In this document: positions 57,042 to 64,000 of the stretch, in pieces
How the letters are laid out: every line of letters begins with the position of its first letter
Position numbering within the stretch: position 1 is the stretch's first letter
NCBI RefSeq assembly: GCF_001613325.1
Contig: NZ_BDCD01000037.1
Location: 1 to 64,000, forward strand
Source: Nocardia yamanashiensis NBRC 100130
GTDB taxonomy: Bacteria > Actinomycetota > Actinomycetes > Mycobacteriales > Mycobacteriaceae
Direction: 5' to 3'
Length of the DNA: 64,000 nt
Translations under genes and position numbers: made by a program
The notes under the pieces: generated by a model
Told to the model about the DNA's origin: nothing
The model's input: the letters and a program-made list of their open reading frames with translations, nothing else
The model's database searches: none

Positions 57042-57482
57042 ATGACCGAGCAACAGCCCACCGGACTCCGGCTCGACCGCCGGACCGCCCTGGCCGCCAC
57101 GGGTGTCGCGGCCACCGCCCTCACCGTCGCCGCGTGCAGCAGCTACGGGGCCGAGGAGAAGGCTTCCGCCGCACCGCAGGGCGGGGTGAAGGAGCAGAAA
57201 CAGGGGGCCGAACTGGCCAAGACCGCCGATGTGCCGGTCGGCGGCGGGCTGATCAGCGGGGACACTGTGATCACCCAGGAGAGCGCGGGGGAGTACAAGG
57301 CGTTCTCCAGCACCTGCACCCATCTCGGCTGCAAGGTCAGCGAGGTGAGCGCCGGACTGATCAAGTGCCCGTGCCACAACAGCACCTTCCGGCTCGATGG
57401 GTCGGTCGCGGGCGGGCCCGCGCCGCGGGCGCTGGACGGTAGGGCCATCACCGTGGACGGGGATCGGATTCTCTCGGCCTGA
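57042..57482 (+). CDS. Tat-exported Rieske [2Fe-2S] protein
   Basis: The 146-residue protein has a twin-arginine signal (RLDRRTALAATGVAATAL) that ends in a lipobox-like TVAAC, so it is probably exported folded and lipid-anchored. The Rieske domain is complete: C92-T-H94-L-G-C97 and C109-P-C111-H112, with C97/C111 as the disulfide of bc1-type Rieske proteins. Ligands point to a high-potential cluster. It closes the ECF sigma/exported protein/DUF6529 unit and probably passes electrons between the DUF6529 protein and an unknown extracytoplasmic partner. GATAGAGGAG precedes ATG 57042. Confidence 0.93.
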   Translation: MTEQQPTGLRLDRRTALAATGVAATALTVAACSSYGAEEKASAAPQGGVKEQKQGAELAKTADVPVGGGLISGDTVITQESAGEYKAFSSTCTHLGCKVSEVSAGLIKCPCHNSTFRLDGSVAGGPAPRALDGRAITVDGDRILSA

Positions 57483-57608
57483 GCCCACTCCGCTTTCGGT
57501 TGCCGACCGGCGCGTCATCCGTCGAATGACGGGTTGCTCGCCGGTTGTCGGGCACCCTTGAGCCAGTGCGATTTCCCGCTGACCACTGATAACAGTTCGA
57601 TCACGTCG

Positions 57609-57661
57609 CTTGCCAGAATGTAACTGATGTTGCCAGAGTGGTCACTTGGGGTTGGTGTTAC
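57609..57661 (+). promoter_or_regulatory. Repeat-containing promoter region of the amidase gene
   Basis: TTGCCAGA occurs at 57610-57617 and 57630-57637, exactly 20 nt apart (two helical turns), followed by GTCAC (57641) and GTTAC (57657). Regularly spaced direct repeats suggest cooperative binding of a response regulator. MtrA-type control is conceivable for a cell-wall amidase but is not shown. The gap 57483-57706 holds no gene. Confidence 0.35.
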
Positions 57662-57706
57662 TAGTGGGAAGGGAGGGGCGCTTCTTCCCGGAGGCGCCGT
57701 CCGCAT

Positions 57707-59332
57707 ATGAAGCCGAGCATGGTCAAGGCCGGTATCTGCACCGCCGTCACGGCCGCGGCATTCTCGACGGTGGCCGGACTGATTCCGGGCGCCGCACTGG
57801 CATCACCCGTACTGCCCGAACTGCCCCAGCGACTGCTGGGCAAGACCGTTTTCCTGGACCCCGGACATCAGGGGCCCAATCACAATCAGGATGTCGCCAA
57901 GCAGGTCAGCGATGGCCGCGGCGGCACCAAACCGTGCCAGACCACCGGCATGTCCACGCTCAACGGGGTGCCCGAGCACACCGTGAACTGGAATGTGGCG
58001 CAACTGGTCCGGACCTCGCTCGAGGGGCTCGGGGCGCGCGTCGTGTTCAGCCGGCCGGACGACACCGGCTGGGGCGGGTGCATCGACGAACGGGCGGCCG
58101 CCGCCAATCAGTCCGGTGCGGACATCGCCATCAGCATTCACGCCGACAGCGCGCCCGGCGCGGCGCGCGGATTCCACCTCATCGTGCCGCAGCTGCCGAT
58201 ACCGGACGCCAAGGCGAACGAGGTGCAGTCGGTGGCCGGGCTGAACGCCAGCCGGGCCATGCGCGACGCGTACCTGCAGGCCGGATTCCCGGCCGCCACC
58301 TACAACGGCGCGGCCGATGGGCTGCAGACCCGCAACGATGTCGCGGGACCGGCGCTGACGCACGTGCCGGACGTCTTCCTCGAAATGGGCAATGGGGCCA
58401 ATGCCGAGGACGCCAAGATTCTCGAATCGCCCGAGGGGCAGTTGCAGCACGCGGTCACCATCACCACCGGGGTGGTGTCCTACCTGCTGGGCGTGCCGGT
58501 CCCCGGTGATTCCGAACAGGCCGCCGCCGGTGCGCCCGCCGCGCCGGTGCAGCCCGCGCAGTATCAGGTCGCACCGCAGGCGCTGCCGACGCAGCCGGAT
58601 ACGAATGCGGTTGAGCAGCAGGCTGTTCCGGGTGCGGTAGCGCCGGTGGAACCGCAGGTCGCCGCACAGCCCGGTGCGCAGGCTCCGGGGGTGGCGGCGC
58701 AGGCGGCGCCGGAATCGCCACTGCCGCAAACGCAACCGCAGTCCGGCAACGAGCCGCAGGTGGCGCCGCAACCGGCCACCCAGCCGGCCGATGCGAAGCA
58801 GGCGGTGCCGGAACAGGCTGCGCCGGAACAGGCTGCGGCGCCGCAGGTTCCGCAACCGTCCGCCGGACAGCCCGCGGCGCAACCCGCGCCGGGTGCGCAA
58901 CCCGCCGCCCCGGAAGTCCCGCAACCGGCCGCCTCGGAACAGATCCGACCCGTGACCGTCCCCGGAGCCGTGAAGCCCGTTGCGGCCCCGCACAACCAAA
59001 GCCCGGGCGCCGGCGCTCAGCCGGGCGCGCAATCCCCGGGTACCGGCACCCCGGGCGCCAACTCGGGCGCACCGTCCCAGGGCGCGGGCACGCAATCGCC
59101 TGGCGGACGCAACAATCAAGGCACCCAGTCACCCGGCGGCAACAGCAAGACCGGCACCGGTGACCTGGACCTGGACTCCATGACCGGCCTGGTCCAAACG
59201 GCCCTCCAGTTCATGGGCCCGCTCGCCAAGCTGCTCATGGGCCAGAACGGCGTCGCCGCCGACCTGGTCAACCTGGCCTACAGCGTCGTCTCCGTGCTGT
59301 CGTCCTCGGTCCTGACCTCGCCCACCAAGTAG
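57707..59332 (+). CDS. Exported N-acetylmuramoyl-L-alanine amidase (Amidase_3) with long Pro/Ala/Gln tail
   Basis: The 541-residue protein has a signal peptide (cleavage near ALASP) and an Amidase_3 zinc domain: VFLDPGHQG with the first zinc His, GVPEHTVNW with the zinc Glu, ISIHADSAP with the second zinc His, and VFLEMGNGAN with the catalytic Glu. It cleaves the stem peptide from muramic acid, like Rv3717 (Ami1) of mycobacteria. The core ends at about residue 265. A ~230-residue Pro/Ala/Gln/Gly-rich low-complexity tail follows, probably spanning the peptidoglycan, and then a hydrophobic C-terminal segment (LVQTALQFMGPLAKLLMG). This tail is absent from Rv3717. Confidence 0.9.
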   Translation: MKPSMVKAGICTAVTAAAFSTVAGLIPGAALASPVLPELPQRLLGKTVFLDPGHQGPNHNQDVAKQVSDGRGGTKPCQTTGMSTLNGVPEHTVNWNVAQLVRTSLEGLGARVVFSRPDDTGWGGCIDERAAAANQSGADIAISIHADSAPGAARGFHLIVPQLPIPDAKANEVQSVAGLNASRAMRDAYLQAGFPAATYNGAADGLQTRNDVAGPALTHVPDVFLEMGNGANAEDAKILESPEGQLQHAVTITTGVVSYLLGVPVPGDSEQAAAGAPAAPVQPAQYQVAPQALPTQPDTNAVEQQAVPGAVAPVEPQVAAQPGAQAPGVAAQAAPESPLPQTQPQSGNEPQVAPQPATQPADAKQAVPEQAAPEQAAAPQVPQPSAGQPAAQPAPGAQPAAPEVPQPAASEQIRPVTVPGAVKPVAAPHNQSPGAGAQPGAQSPGTGTPGANSGAPSQGAGTQSPGGRNNQGTQSPGGNSKTGTGDLDLDSMTGLVQTALQFMGPLAKLLMGQNGVAADLVNLAYSVVSVLSSSVLTSPTK

Positions 59333-59341
59333 TCGCATCGC

Positions 59342-59382
59342 CGCGAAACTCCGGGATCCCTTGCGGGACCCGGAGTTTCGCG
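59342..59382 (+). terminator. Hairpin terminator after the amidase gene
   Basis: A 14-bp stem CGCGAAACTCCGGG/CCCGGAGTTTCGCG with a 13-base loop, whose centre pairs CCC with GGG again. It starts 9 nt after the stop codon. Confidence 0.78.
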
Positions 59383-59824
59383 CATCCGTGCGCGCCTGCT
59401 CACGTTTTCGCCGCCCCGCGCGATTGGCGAGCACGCCGCAATGGCGGAGCGGCGCGGCGGAATCGTCCCGGAGCCGGTCGATTCGGGCGAGGTCTGTTCG
59501 GGTTCACGTGCGGCTCGATACCTCTGCTGTCGTGGGGTTTCAGGGGGAACCCCTGAGAGCTACGAGAGTTGTCATCCGTACCGCGCGGCATCACCTGTCC
59601 CGGATCCGGCGAAGAACGGAAGTCGGGCAAACATGTCGCGATCGAGCCGGTGTCCGGGCTCCGTACCGGGCCCGCGCAGGACAGCGAGGTTCTCCCGGCG
59701 GACAGGCGCACGTGCGGACAACCTCGTGTCCGGTGGTTGGCAAGCATCCGGCGCAGGAGTTCCATGAATCCCGGGTCGGGTCAGGAAGTCTGACGTCAAC
59801 GACTCGTCGATCGAGGTGGATGTG
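59383..59824. other. Gene-free stretch upstream of the Hsp70-like gene
   Basis: Some 440 bases without a convincing gene. Open frames exist in all directions but have Arg/Ser/Pro-rich translations and no ribosome binding sites. A short inverted repeat TCAGGGG-GAA-CCCCTGA lies near 59545-59561. The 3' part should contain the promoter of the Hsp70-like gene. An unrecognised small RNA cannot be excluded. Confidence 0.45.
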
Positions 59825-60871
59825 ATGGCTTTCGGCGTGGGCTTGAGTATCGGCACGGTCAATACGGTGTGCGCGACAGCCGCCGATCGATCCGGAAAGT
59901 ATCCGCCGGGCCGCGGGGTCCCGTTCGCGGCTCGCCGGGGCAGCTCACCGCCCACCACGTGGCGCACCACTCTCACCTTCGACAGTTCCGGCACCGCCCG
60001 CGTCGGCCGCATACCCCGGCACGGGCGTGTCATCACCGAGTTCGCCGATCTCACCCAACGGGGTGCACCGGTCGCGCGGGTCGGTCACCGGGCGCTGTCG
60101 GCCGCGGATCTCGTTGCGACCGTTGCCGTCAGCGTGCTCGAGGAGGTGCTGGGGAAGGCTCCGGCGGGACAGCAGGGGCGCGCCGACACCGGCATCGCCC
60201 TCACCCATCCGGCCGGGTACTCCGAGAGACTGGTGGCCGACCTGCGCTCCGCGCTCGACAGCAGCGGGCTGAGCCAAGCCGCCCTGCTGGCCGAACCCAT
60301 CGCCGCGACCACCTGGTTGCAGGCCGAACGCGGCCCGCTCACTCCCGGCCTGGCCCTGGTCTACGACCTCGGCGGTTCCGGTCTCGACGTCACCCTCGTC
60401 CGGGTCGGCGCGGGTGCCCCCAGCAATCCCATCGTCGGATTGCCCCTGCACTCGGCCGAATACGGCGGCCGCGCCTTCGGCGGCCTGGTCGCCGCCCGCG
60501 GCCGGCGCTCACCCAGCGCCCCCGTCGTCGCCCGCACCGTCTCCGACGCCGACGCTTCCGAACTGCGCGCCGAACACATCGGCCGCTCCCTCGCCCTGGT
60601 CTGGAAATGCCTCCGCATAGCCGACGTCACCATGGCTGACGTGGACCGCGTCCTCGTGGTCGGCGGCGCGGCCCGCCCACCCGAAGTGGCCCAGGTCCTG
60701 GCCAAACAACTCGCGCGCCCGGTGGTGATAGCCGCCGACCCCGAACGCACCATCGCCGACGGCGCCGCCCTGGCCGCCCGCCAAGCCCTCCTGGACCAGG
60801 AATCGGCCTCCCACCGCCCCCACTCCCTGACCGGCTTCCTCCGCCGGGTCACCCGGGTAGCGGCCATCTAG
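59825..60871 (+). CDS. Hsp70/DnaK-like ATPase-domain protein
   Basis: The 348-residue product has only the actin-like nucleotide-binding domain: phosphate-1 GLSIGTVNTV, the hinge segment LLAEPIAATTWL, phosphate-2 LVYDLGGSGLDVTLVRV, and the adenosine loop VLVVGGAARPPEVAQVL. No substrate-binding beta domain follows. The tail (SLTGFLRRVTRVAAI) is basic and may touch membrane or a partner. Such shortened Hsp70-like proteins are common in mycolata; their role is unknown. GAGGTGG lies before ATG 59825. It stands alone. Confidence 0.82.
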   Translation: MAFGVGLSIGTVNTVCATAADRSGKYPPGRGVPFAARRGSSPPTTWRTTLTFDSSGTARVGRIPRHGRVITEFADLTQRGAPVARVGHRALSAADLVATVAVSVLEEVLGKAPAGQQGRADTGIALTHPAGYSERLVADLRSALDSSGLSQAALLAEPIAATTWLQAERGPLTPGLALVYDLGGSGLDVTLVRVGAGAPSNPIVGLPLHSAEYGGRAFGGLVAARGRRSPSAPVVARTVSDADASELRAEHIGRSLALVWKCLRIADVTMADVDRVLVVGGAARPPEVAQVLAKQLARPVVIAADPERTIADGAALAARQALLDQESASHRPHSLTGFLRRVTRVAAI

Positions 60872-61169
60872 AAAGCAAGGCGGCCCGCCCTCGGAGAGGA
60901 GAGGGGCCGGGGACCGATCCCCGCACCCCTTTCGAGGCCACGCGCCGCCCCCGCCCGCGAGGGCTGAGCCTCCCCCCGAGCCTCGGCCCCCGTCGGCGCC
61001 CACCCCGGTCCGGAGATATATCTGGCCCGGTTACCGGTCGGTTCCCCATGATCGGGACGACAGTCCACGCTCACTCGTGCAAGCATGCTGCTAGCAGTTG
61101 TTGACGTAACTCGTGTTTGGTGTAACCATTGGACACAGATACAACGCCACTGACTGAGAGGTGACGACG
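60872..61169. other. Intergenic region with the diiron oxygenase promoter
   Basis: The first half is GC-rich and lacks features apart from purine-rich runs. The second half turns AT-richer: TTGACG (61100-61105) and TAACCA (61122-61127) are 16 nt apart and form a plausible promoter about 45 nt upstream of the diiron oxygenase start. Confidence 0.5.
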
Positions 61170-62177
61170 ATGTCCCCGGTTACGACACCCGTTGACGACC
61201 CGGTTGTTGCCGAAGCCATGGAGTACGCCAACAAGCTGCTCCTGCTCTCTGAAGGCTCGGTGAACAAGAGCTTCGATCCTTACGAAGACATCGACTGGGA
61301 AAACCCGGACTTCGACGCGAACTCCAAGCCCGAACGCTGGATCCTCCCCGCCTCCGCCGACCCGCTCGGCCGCCACCCCTGGTACCAGGCGCTCACCGAC
61401 GAGCAGAAGATCGCCGTCGGCAAGTACCGCCAGGCCAACGTCGCCAAGGTCGGCCTGCAGTTCGAGTCCATCCTGATCAGCGGCATGGTCAACCACACCT
61501 CGTTCACGCTCCCCAACGGTGACCCGGAATTCCGGTACTGCACCCACGAGATGAGCGAAGAGCTCAACCACACCCTGATGTTCCAGGAGATGGTCAACCG
61601 CATCGGCATCGACGTCCCCGGCATGGGCCCGCTGGTGCGCCAGCTGCGCCTGCTCGGCGTGCCCGTCGCGGTGCTGTTCCCCAACTTCTTCTTCATGGCC
61701 GTGCTCGCCGGCGAGGAGCCGATCGACCACATCCAGAAGCAGATCCTGCGCTCCGGCGAGGACGTGCACCCGATCATGCGGGGCGTCATGAGCATTCACG
61801 TCGCCGAGGAAGCCCGCCACATCTCCTTCGCGCACGAATTCCTCAAGCACCATGTGCCCGAGGGCAATGTGGCCAACCGCTTCGTGCTCTCGATCGCCAT
61901 GCCGATCGTCATGTTCATCCTGGGCCGCTCCATCGCGACGCCGCCGAAGAAGTTCTTCGCCGAGTTCGACATTCCGGAGAAGGTCCGCAAGGAACTGTTC
62001 TACGGGTCGAAGGAAGCCAAGCAGGTCTTCGCCGACTACTTCATCGACGTGCGCGCGCTCGCCGAGGAACTCGGCCTGATGAACCCGGTCGCCAAGCGGG
62101 TCTGGAAGCTGCTCGGCATCGACGGCCCGAAGTCCCGGTACCGCTCGGAGCCCATCCGCTCCGGCAAGGTCGCGTAG
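61170..62177 (+). CDS. AurF-type diiron oxygenase
   Basis: From ATG 61170 (GAGAGGTGA upstream) the protein has 335 residues. It carries the carboxylate/His pattern of the AurF family (PF11583): FESILISGMVNHTS, then HEMSEELNHTLMFQEM, and HVAEEARHISFAHEF, which supply Glu and His ligands for a non-heme diiron centre. AurF itself oxidises an aryl amine to nitro; relatives hydroxylate or oxidise varied substrates. FprB-type ferredoxin/reductase starts 16 nt downstream and is the obvious electron donor. In mycolata such genes are conserved without an assigned substrate, and the hydrophobic middle (VAVLFPNFFFMAVLAG) hints at a lipid-like one. Confidence 0.85.
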   Translation: MSPVTTPVDDPVVAEAMEYANKLLLLSEGSVNKSFDPYEDIDWENPDFDANSKPERWILPASADPLGRHPWYQALTDEQKIAVGKYRQANVAKVGLQFESILISGMVNHTSFTLPNGDPEFRYCTHEMSEELNHTLMFQEMVNRIGIDVPGMGPLVRQLRLLGVPVAVLFPNFFFMAVLAGEEPIDHIQKQILRSGEDVHPIMRGVMSIHVAEEARHISFAHEFLKHHVPEGNVANRFVLSIAMPIVMFILGRSIATPPKKFFAEFDIPEKVRKELFYGSKEAKQVFADYFIDVRALAEELGLMNPVAKRVWKLLGIDGPKSRYRSEPIRSGKVA

Positions 62178-62193
62178 AGAAGGGGAACGTACA

Positions 62194-63783
62194 GTGCCGT
62201 ACGTCGTCACCCAATCCTGTTGCAGCGACGCGTCCTGCGTCTACGCCTGCCCGGTCAACTGCATCCATCCCACGCCGGATGAGCCCGACTTCCTGACGGC
62301 CGAGATGCTGTACGTGGACCCGCAGGCGTGCGTCGATTGCGGCGCCTGCGCCACGGCGTGCCCGGTGGACGCCATCATGTCCTCGACCAAGCTGACCGAG
62401 GCGCAGCAGCCGTTCATCGAGATCAATGCCGACTTCTACCGGCAGGCGCGGCCCAGACCGCTACTGGCGCAGCCGATTCCGGCCGCCGAGGTGAAGCCGG
62501 GGCGCGAGCCGCTGCGGGTCGCCATCGTGGGCTCGGGGCCGTCGGCCATGTACGCGGCGGACGAATTGCTCACGCAGCCGGGCGTTTCGGTGACGGTGTT
62601 CGATCGGCTCAGCACCCCCTACGGGCTGGCCCGGTTCGGCGTCGCGCCGGATCACACCCGGACGCGGCAGGTGGGTGAGCTGTTCGACGTCATCTCGGCG
62701 CAGGCCGGGTTCGGTTCGTACCTGAATGTGACTGTCGGCGAGCATGTTTCGCACGAAGAGCTGCTGGCGGCGCATCACGCGGTGATCTATGCCGTGGGCG
62801 CGTCCAGCGATCGCAAGCTCGGGGTGCCGGGCGAGGGCCTGCCGGGCAGCGTGTCCGCCACCGATTTCGTGGCCTGGTACAACGGGCATCCCGATCACGC
62901 GGGGCGGTTCTTCGATCTGTCGCAGCCGCGCGCGGTGATCGTCGGCAACGGCAATGTGGCGCTGGACGTGGCGCGCATTCTCACCACCGACCCGGAAGAG
63001 CTTGCCGCCACCGATATCTCGGCTCGCGCGCTGTCCGCGCTGCGGCGCAGCAAGATCGAGGAAGTGGTGATCCTGGGCCGTCGCGGTCCGGCCGAATCCG
63101 CTTTCACCGTGCCGGAGTTCGTCAGCCTGCTGGGCTCGGACGTGGACATCGTGGTCGAAGGCGAGGTTCCGGAACCGGTCGCGGGCATGTCGCAGAAGGT
63201 CGAGCACAAGCTGAAGCTGTTGCGCGGCTTGGCCGATCGGCCGGTGGGCGGGCGCAAGCGGATCGTATTCCGGTACCTGTCCTCGCCGGTGGCGTTCACC
63301 GGGGTGGATCGGGTGACCGGGGTCGAGGTGGTGCGCAACGAGCTCGTCACCGGTGACAACGGGGTCGTGCACGCGGTCGCCACCGAGGACGTCGAGACCC
63401 TGGACGCGGGCCTGGTGCTGACGTCGGTCGGCTACCGCGGCGTCGCGCTGCCGGGCGTGCCGTTCGACGAGAAGGCCGGTGTGGTGCCGAATCTGGACGG
63501 CCGAGTGCTGGAGGAATCCGGCGGCGCCGTCGTCCCGGGGTCCTATGTGACCGGCTGGATCAAGCGTGGTCCGACCGGATTCATCGGCACCAACAAGTCC
63601 TGCGCCCAGCAGACCGTGCGCCAGCTGGTCGACGATTTCAACGCGGGCCGCCTGAATCGTCCCGCCCGCTCCGCCGGTGAATTCGACCGACTGGTCGGTG
63701 AGCGTCAGCCCCATGCCATCCGCGGTGGCGCGGTGAACAAGACGCCCCGGCGTCGCCTGCCATTGCTCGTGCGCGGCCGCTGA
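62194..63783 (+). CDS. fprB: Ferredoxin-ferredoxin NADP+ reductase fusion (FprB type)
   Basis: GTG 62194 opens a 529-residue fusion. Residues 1-70 are a 7Fe/8Fe ferredoxin: SCCSDASCVYACPVNC and CVDCGACATACPVDA supply the cluster Cys. Residues ~105-520 are an FprA-like adrenodoxin-reductase flavoprotein with the FAD loop VAIVGSGPSAMYAADELL, TPYGLARFGVAPDH, the NADP loop VIVGNGNVALDVARIL and the C-terminal GWIKRGPTGFIGTNK. It passes electrons from NADPH through FAD to the built-in iron-sulfur clusters and on to an acceptor. Position 16 nt after the diiron oxygenase makes that enzyme the likely acceptor. Mycobacterial FprB has the same order and similar size. Confidence 0.93.
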   Translation: MPYVVTQSCCSDASCVYACPVNCIHPTPDEPDFLTAEMLYVDPQACVDCGACATACPVDAIMSSTKLTEAQQPFIEINADFYRQARPRPLLAQPIPAAEVKPGREPLRVAIVGSGPSAMYAADELLTQPGVSVTVFDRLSTPYGLARFGVAPDHTRTRQVGELFDVISAQAGFGSYLNVTVGEHVSHEELLAAHHAVIYAVGASSDRKLGVPGEGLPGSVSATDFVAWYNGHPDHAGRFFDLSQPRAVIVGNGNVALDVARILTTDPEELAATDISARALSALRRSKIEEVVILGRRGPAESAFTVPEFVSLLGSDVDIVVEGEVPEPVAGMSQKVEHKLKLLRGLADRPVGGRKRIVFRYLSSPVAFTGVDRVTGVEVVRNELVTGDNGVVHAVATEDVETLDAGLVLTSVGYRGVALPGVPFDEKAGVVPNLDGRVLEESGGAVVPGSYVTGWIKRGPTGFIGTNKSCAQQTVRQLVDDFNAGRLNRPARSAGEFDRLVGERQPHAIRGGAVNKTPRRRLPLLVRGR

Positions 63784-63841
63784 GCCGCGCCCCAGACCGA
63801 TCGGTCGGGCTGCCGGGGGTGCCGGCAGCGCGCACCGATCC

Positions 63842-63876
63842 CCGCCGTCGGCGATCCTGCGGATCGCCGACGGCGG
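63842..63876 (+). terminator. First of two tandem hairpins after fprB
   Basis: A perfect 16-bp stem CCGCCGTCGGCGATCC/GGATCGCCGACGGCGG with a TGC loop, followed by TTTCGTTTT. It starts 58 nt after the fprB stop. Confidence 0.8.
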
Positions 63877-63903
63877 TTTCGTTTTCCGGGGTGCTCATCC
63901 CCT

Positions 63904-63934
63904 CCGCCGTCGGCAACTCTGTTGCCGACGGCGG
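63904..63934 (+). terminator. Second tandem hairpin with covarying stem tip
   Basis: A perfect 14-bp stem CCGCCGTCGGCAAC/GTTGCCGACGGCGG with a TCT loop, then TTTCGTTTGTG. The lower ten pairs and the TTTCGTTT tail are identical to the first hairpin, while the stem tip differs on both arms in a compensated way. The last 66 bases of the window show no gene. Confidence 0.78.
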
Positions 63935-64000
63935 TTTCGTTTGTGTCACTACCTATCCGGAAGCCGGTCGGCTGCGAATGGGTTAGATCCCGTACGCGTC

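Noticed and set aside
59383..59824. Several 60-120-codon frames upstream of the Hsp70-like gene
   Set aside because: All are Arg/Ser/Pro-rich, lack ribosome binding sites and overlap one another on both strands.

Overview
The window looks like chromosomal DNA of a high-GC, mycolic-acid-type actinomycete, most plausibly Nocardia or a close relative. The evidence is: very high GC with GC-rich third codon positions; MTB12-like, LppP/LprE-like and GT87 mannosyltransferase proteins; an XRE/DUF5753 + DUF397 pair; an FprB-type ferredoxin/reductase fusion; a DtxR/IdeR-type iron box; many GTG starts; and at least eight genes whose -10 hexamer lies only 5-8 nt before the start codon (leaderless mRNAs). 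No tRNA, rRNA, CRISPR array or prophage was seen.

Layout. 1-3.4 kb is a decayed zone: the 5' end of an unknown gene, a LuxR-like HTH remnant, a lone IS3-type OrfA, and two divergent AraC-type paralogues, the left one lacking its C-terminal HTH. 3.8-13.8 kb is an apparently complete small diterpenoid-type cluster: SARP-AAA-TPR regulator, class I terpene synthase, cytochrome P450, GGPP-synthase-like prenyltransferase, a short His-box desaturase-like protein and a metzincin-like protein. 13.9-22.8 kb is cell-envelope and housekeeping material: secreted S33 peptidase, GT87 mannosyltransferase, TPR protein, GNAT, iron-boxed MTB12-like protein, cold-shock protein, DHA2 exporter, cyclase-family protein. 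22.8-30.3 kb holds a giant STAND NTPase with 13 near-regular 40-residue TPRs, a UbiB/ABC1 kinase, a HEAT-repeat protein and a DUF1460 amidase-like protein.

30.5-36.4 kb has an LppP-like lipoprotein, a DoxX/TetR divergon, XRE-DUF397, and an ECF41-type sigma factor coupled to a VOC protein. 36.5-40.8 kb has a class-C beta-lactamase-like protein, a copper-type P1B ATPase with a His/Met-rich repeat arm, and an unannotated 34-residue amphipathic peptide gene. 40.8-45.8 kb is a divergon: patatin + TetR facing an acyl-CoA dehydrogenase pair + Zn alcohol dehydrogenase. 46-48.4 kb is a two-gene unit, a helical-VWA (Ro-like) protein plus an ARPP-like partner that carries a frameshift. 49-51 kb is a flavin monooxygenase/FMN reductase pair. 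52-53.5 kb is a DUF2156 membrane protein behind an 18-codon leader ORF. 53.5-55 kb contains an internally deleted hydrolase, an SDR and a secreted protein. 55.1-57.5 kb is an ECF sigma/exported protein/DUF6529 membrane protein/Rieske module. 57.7-63.8 kb has a peptidoglycan amidase, an Hsp70-like protein, and an AurF-type diiron oxygenase followed by FprB, ending in two tandem covarying hairpins.

The main functional themes are oxygenase/electron-transfer chemistry (P450, AurF+FprB, LLM+FMN reductase, Rieske module), terpenoid biosynthesis, cell-envelope maintenance, and several local regulator-target pairs. All family assignments are from motif reading, without database searches.
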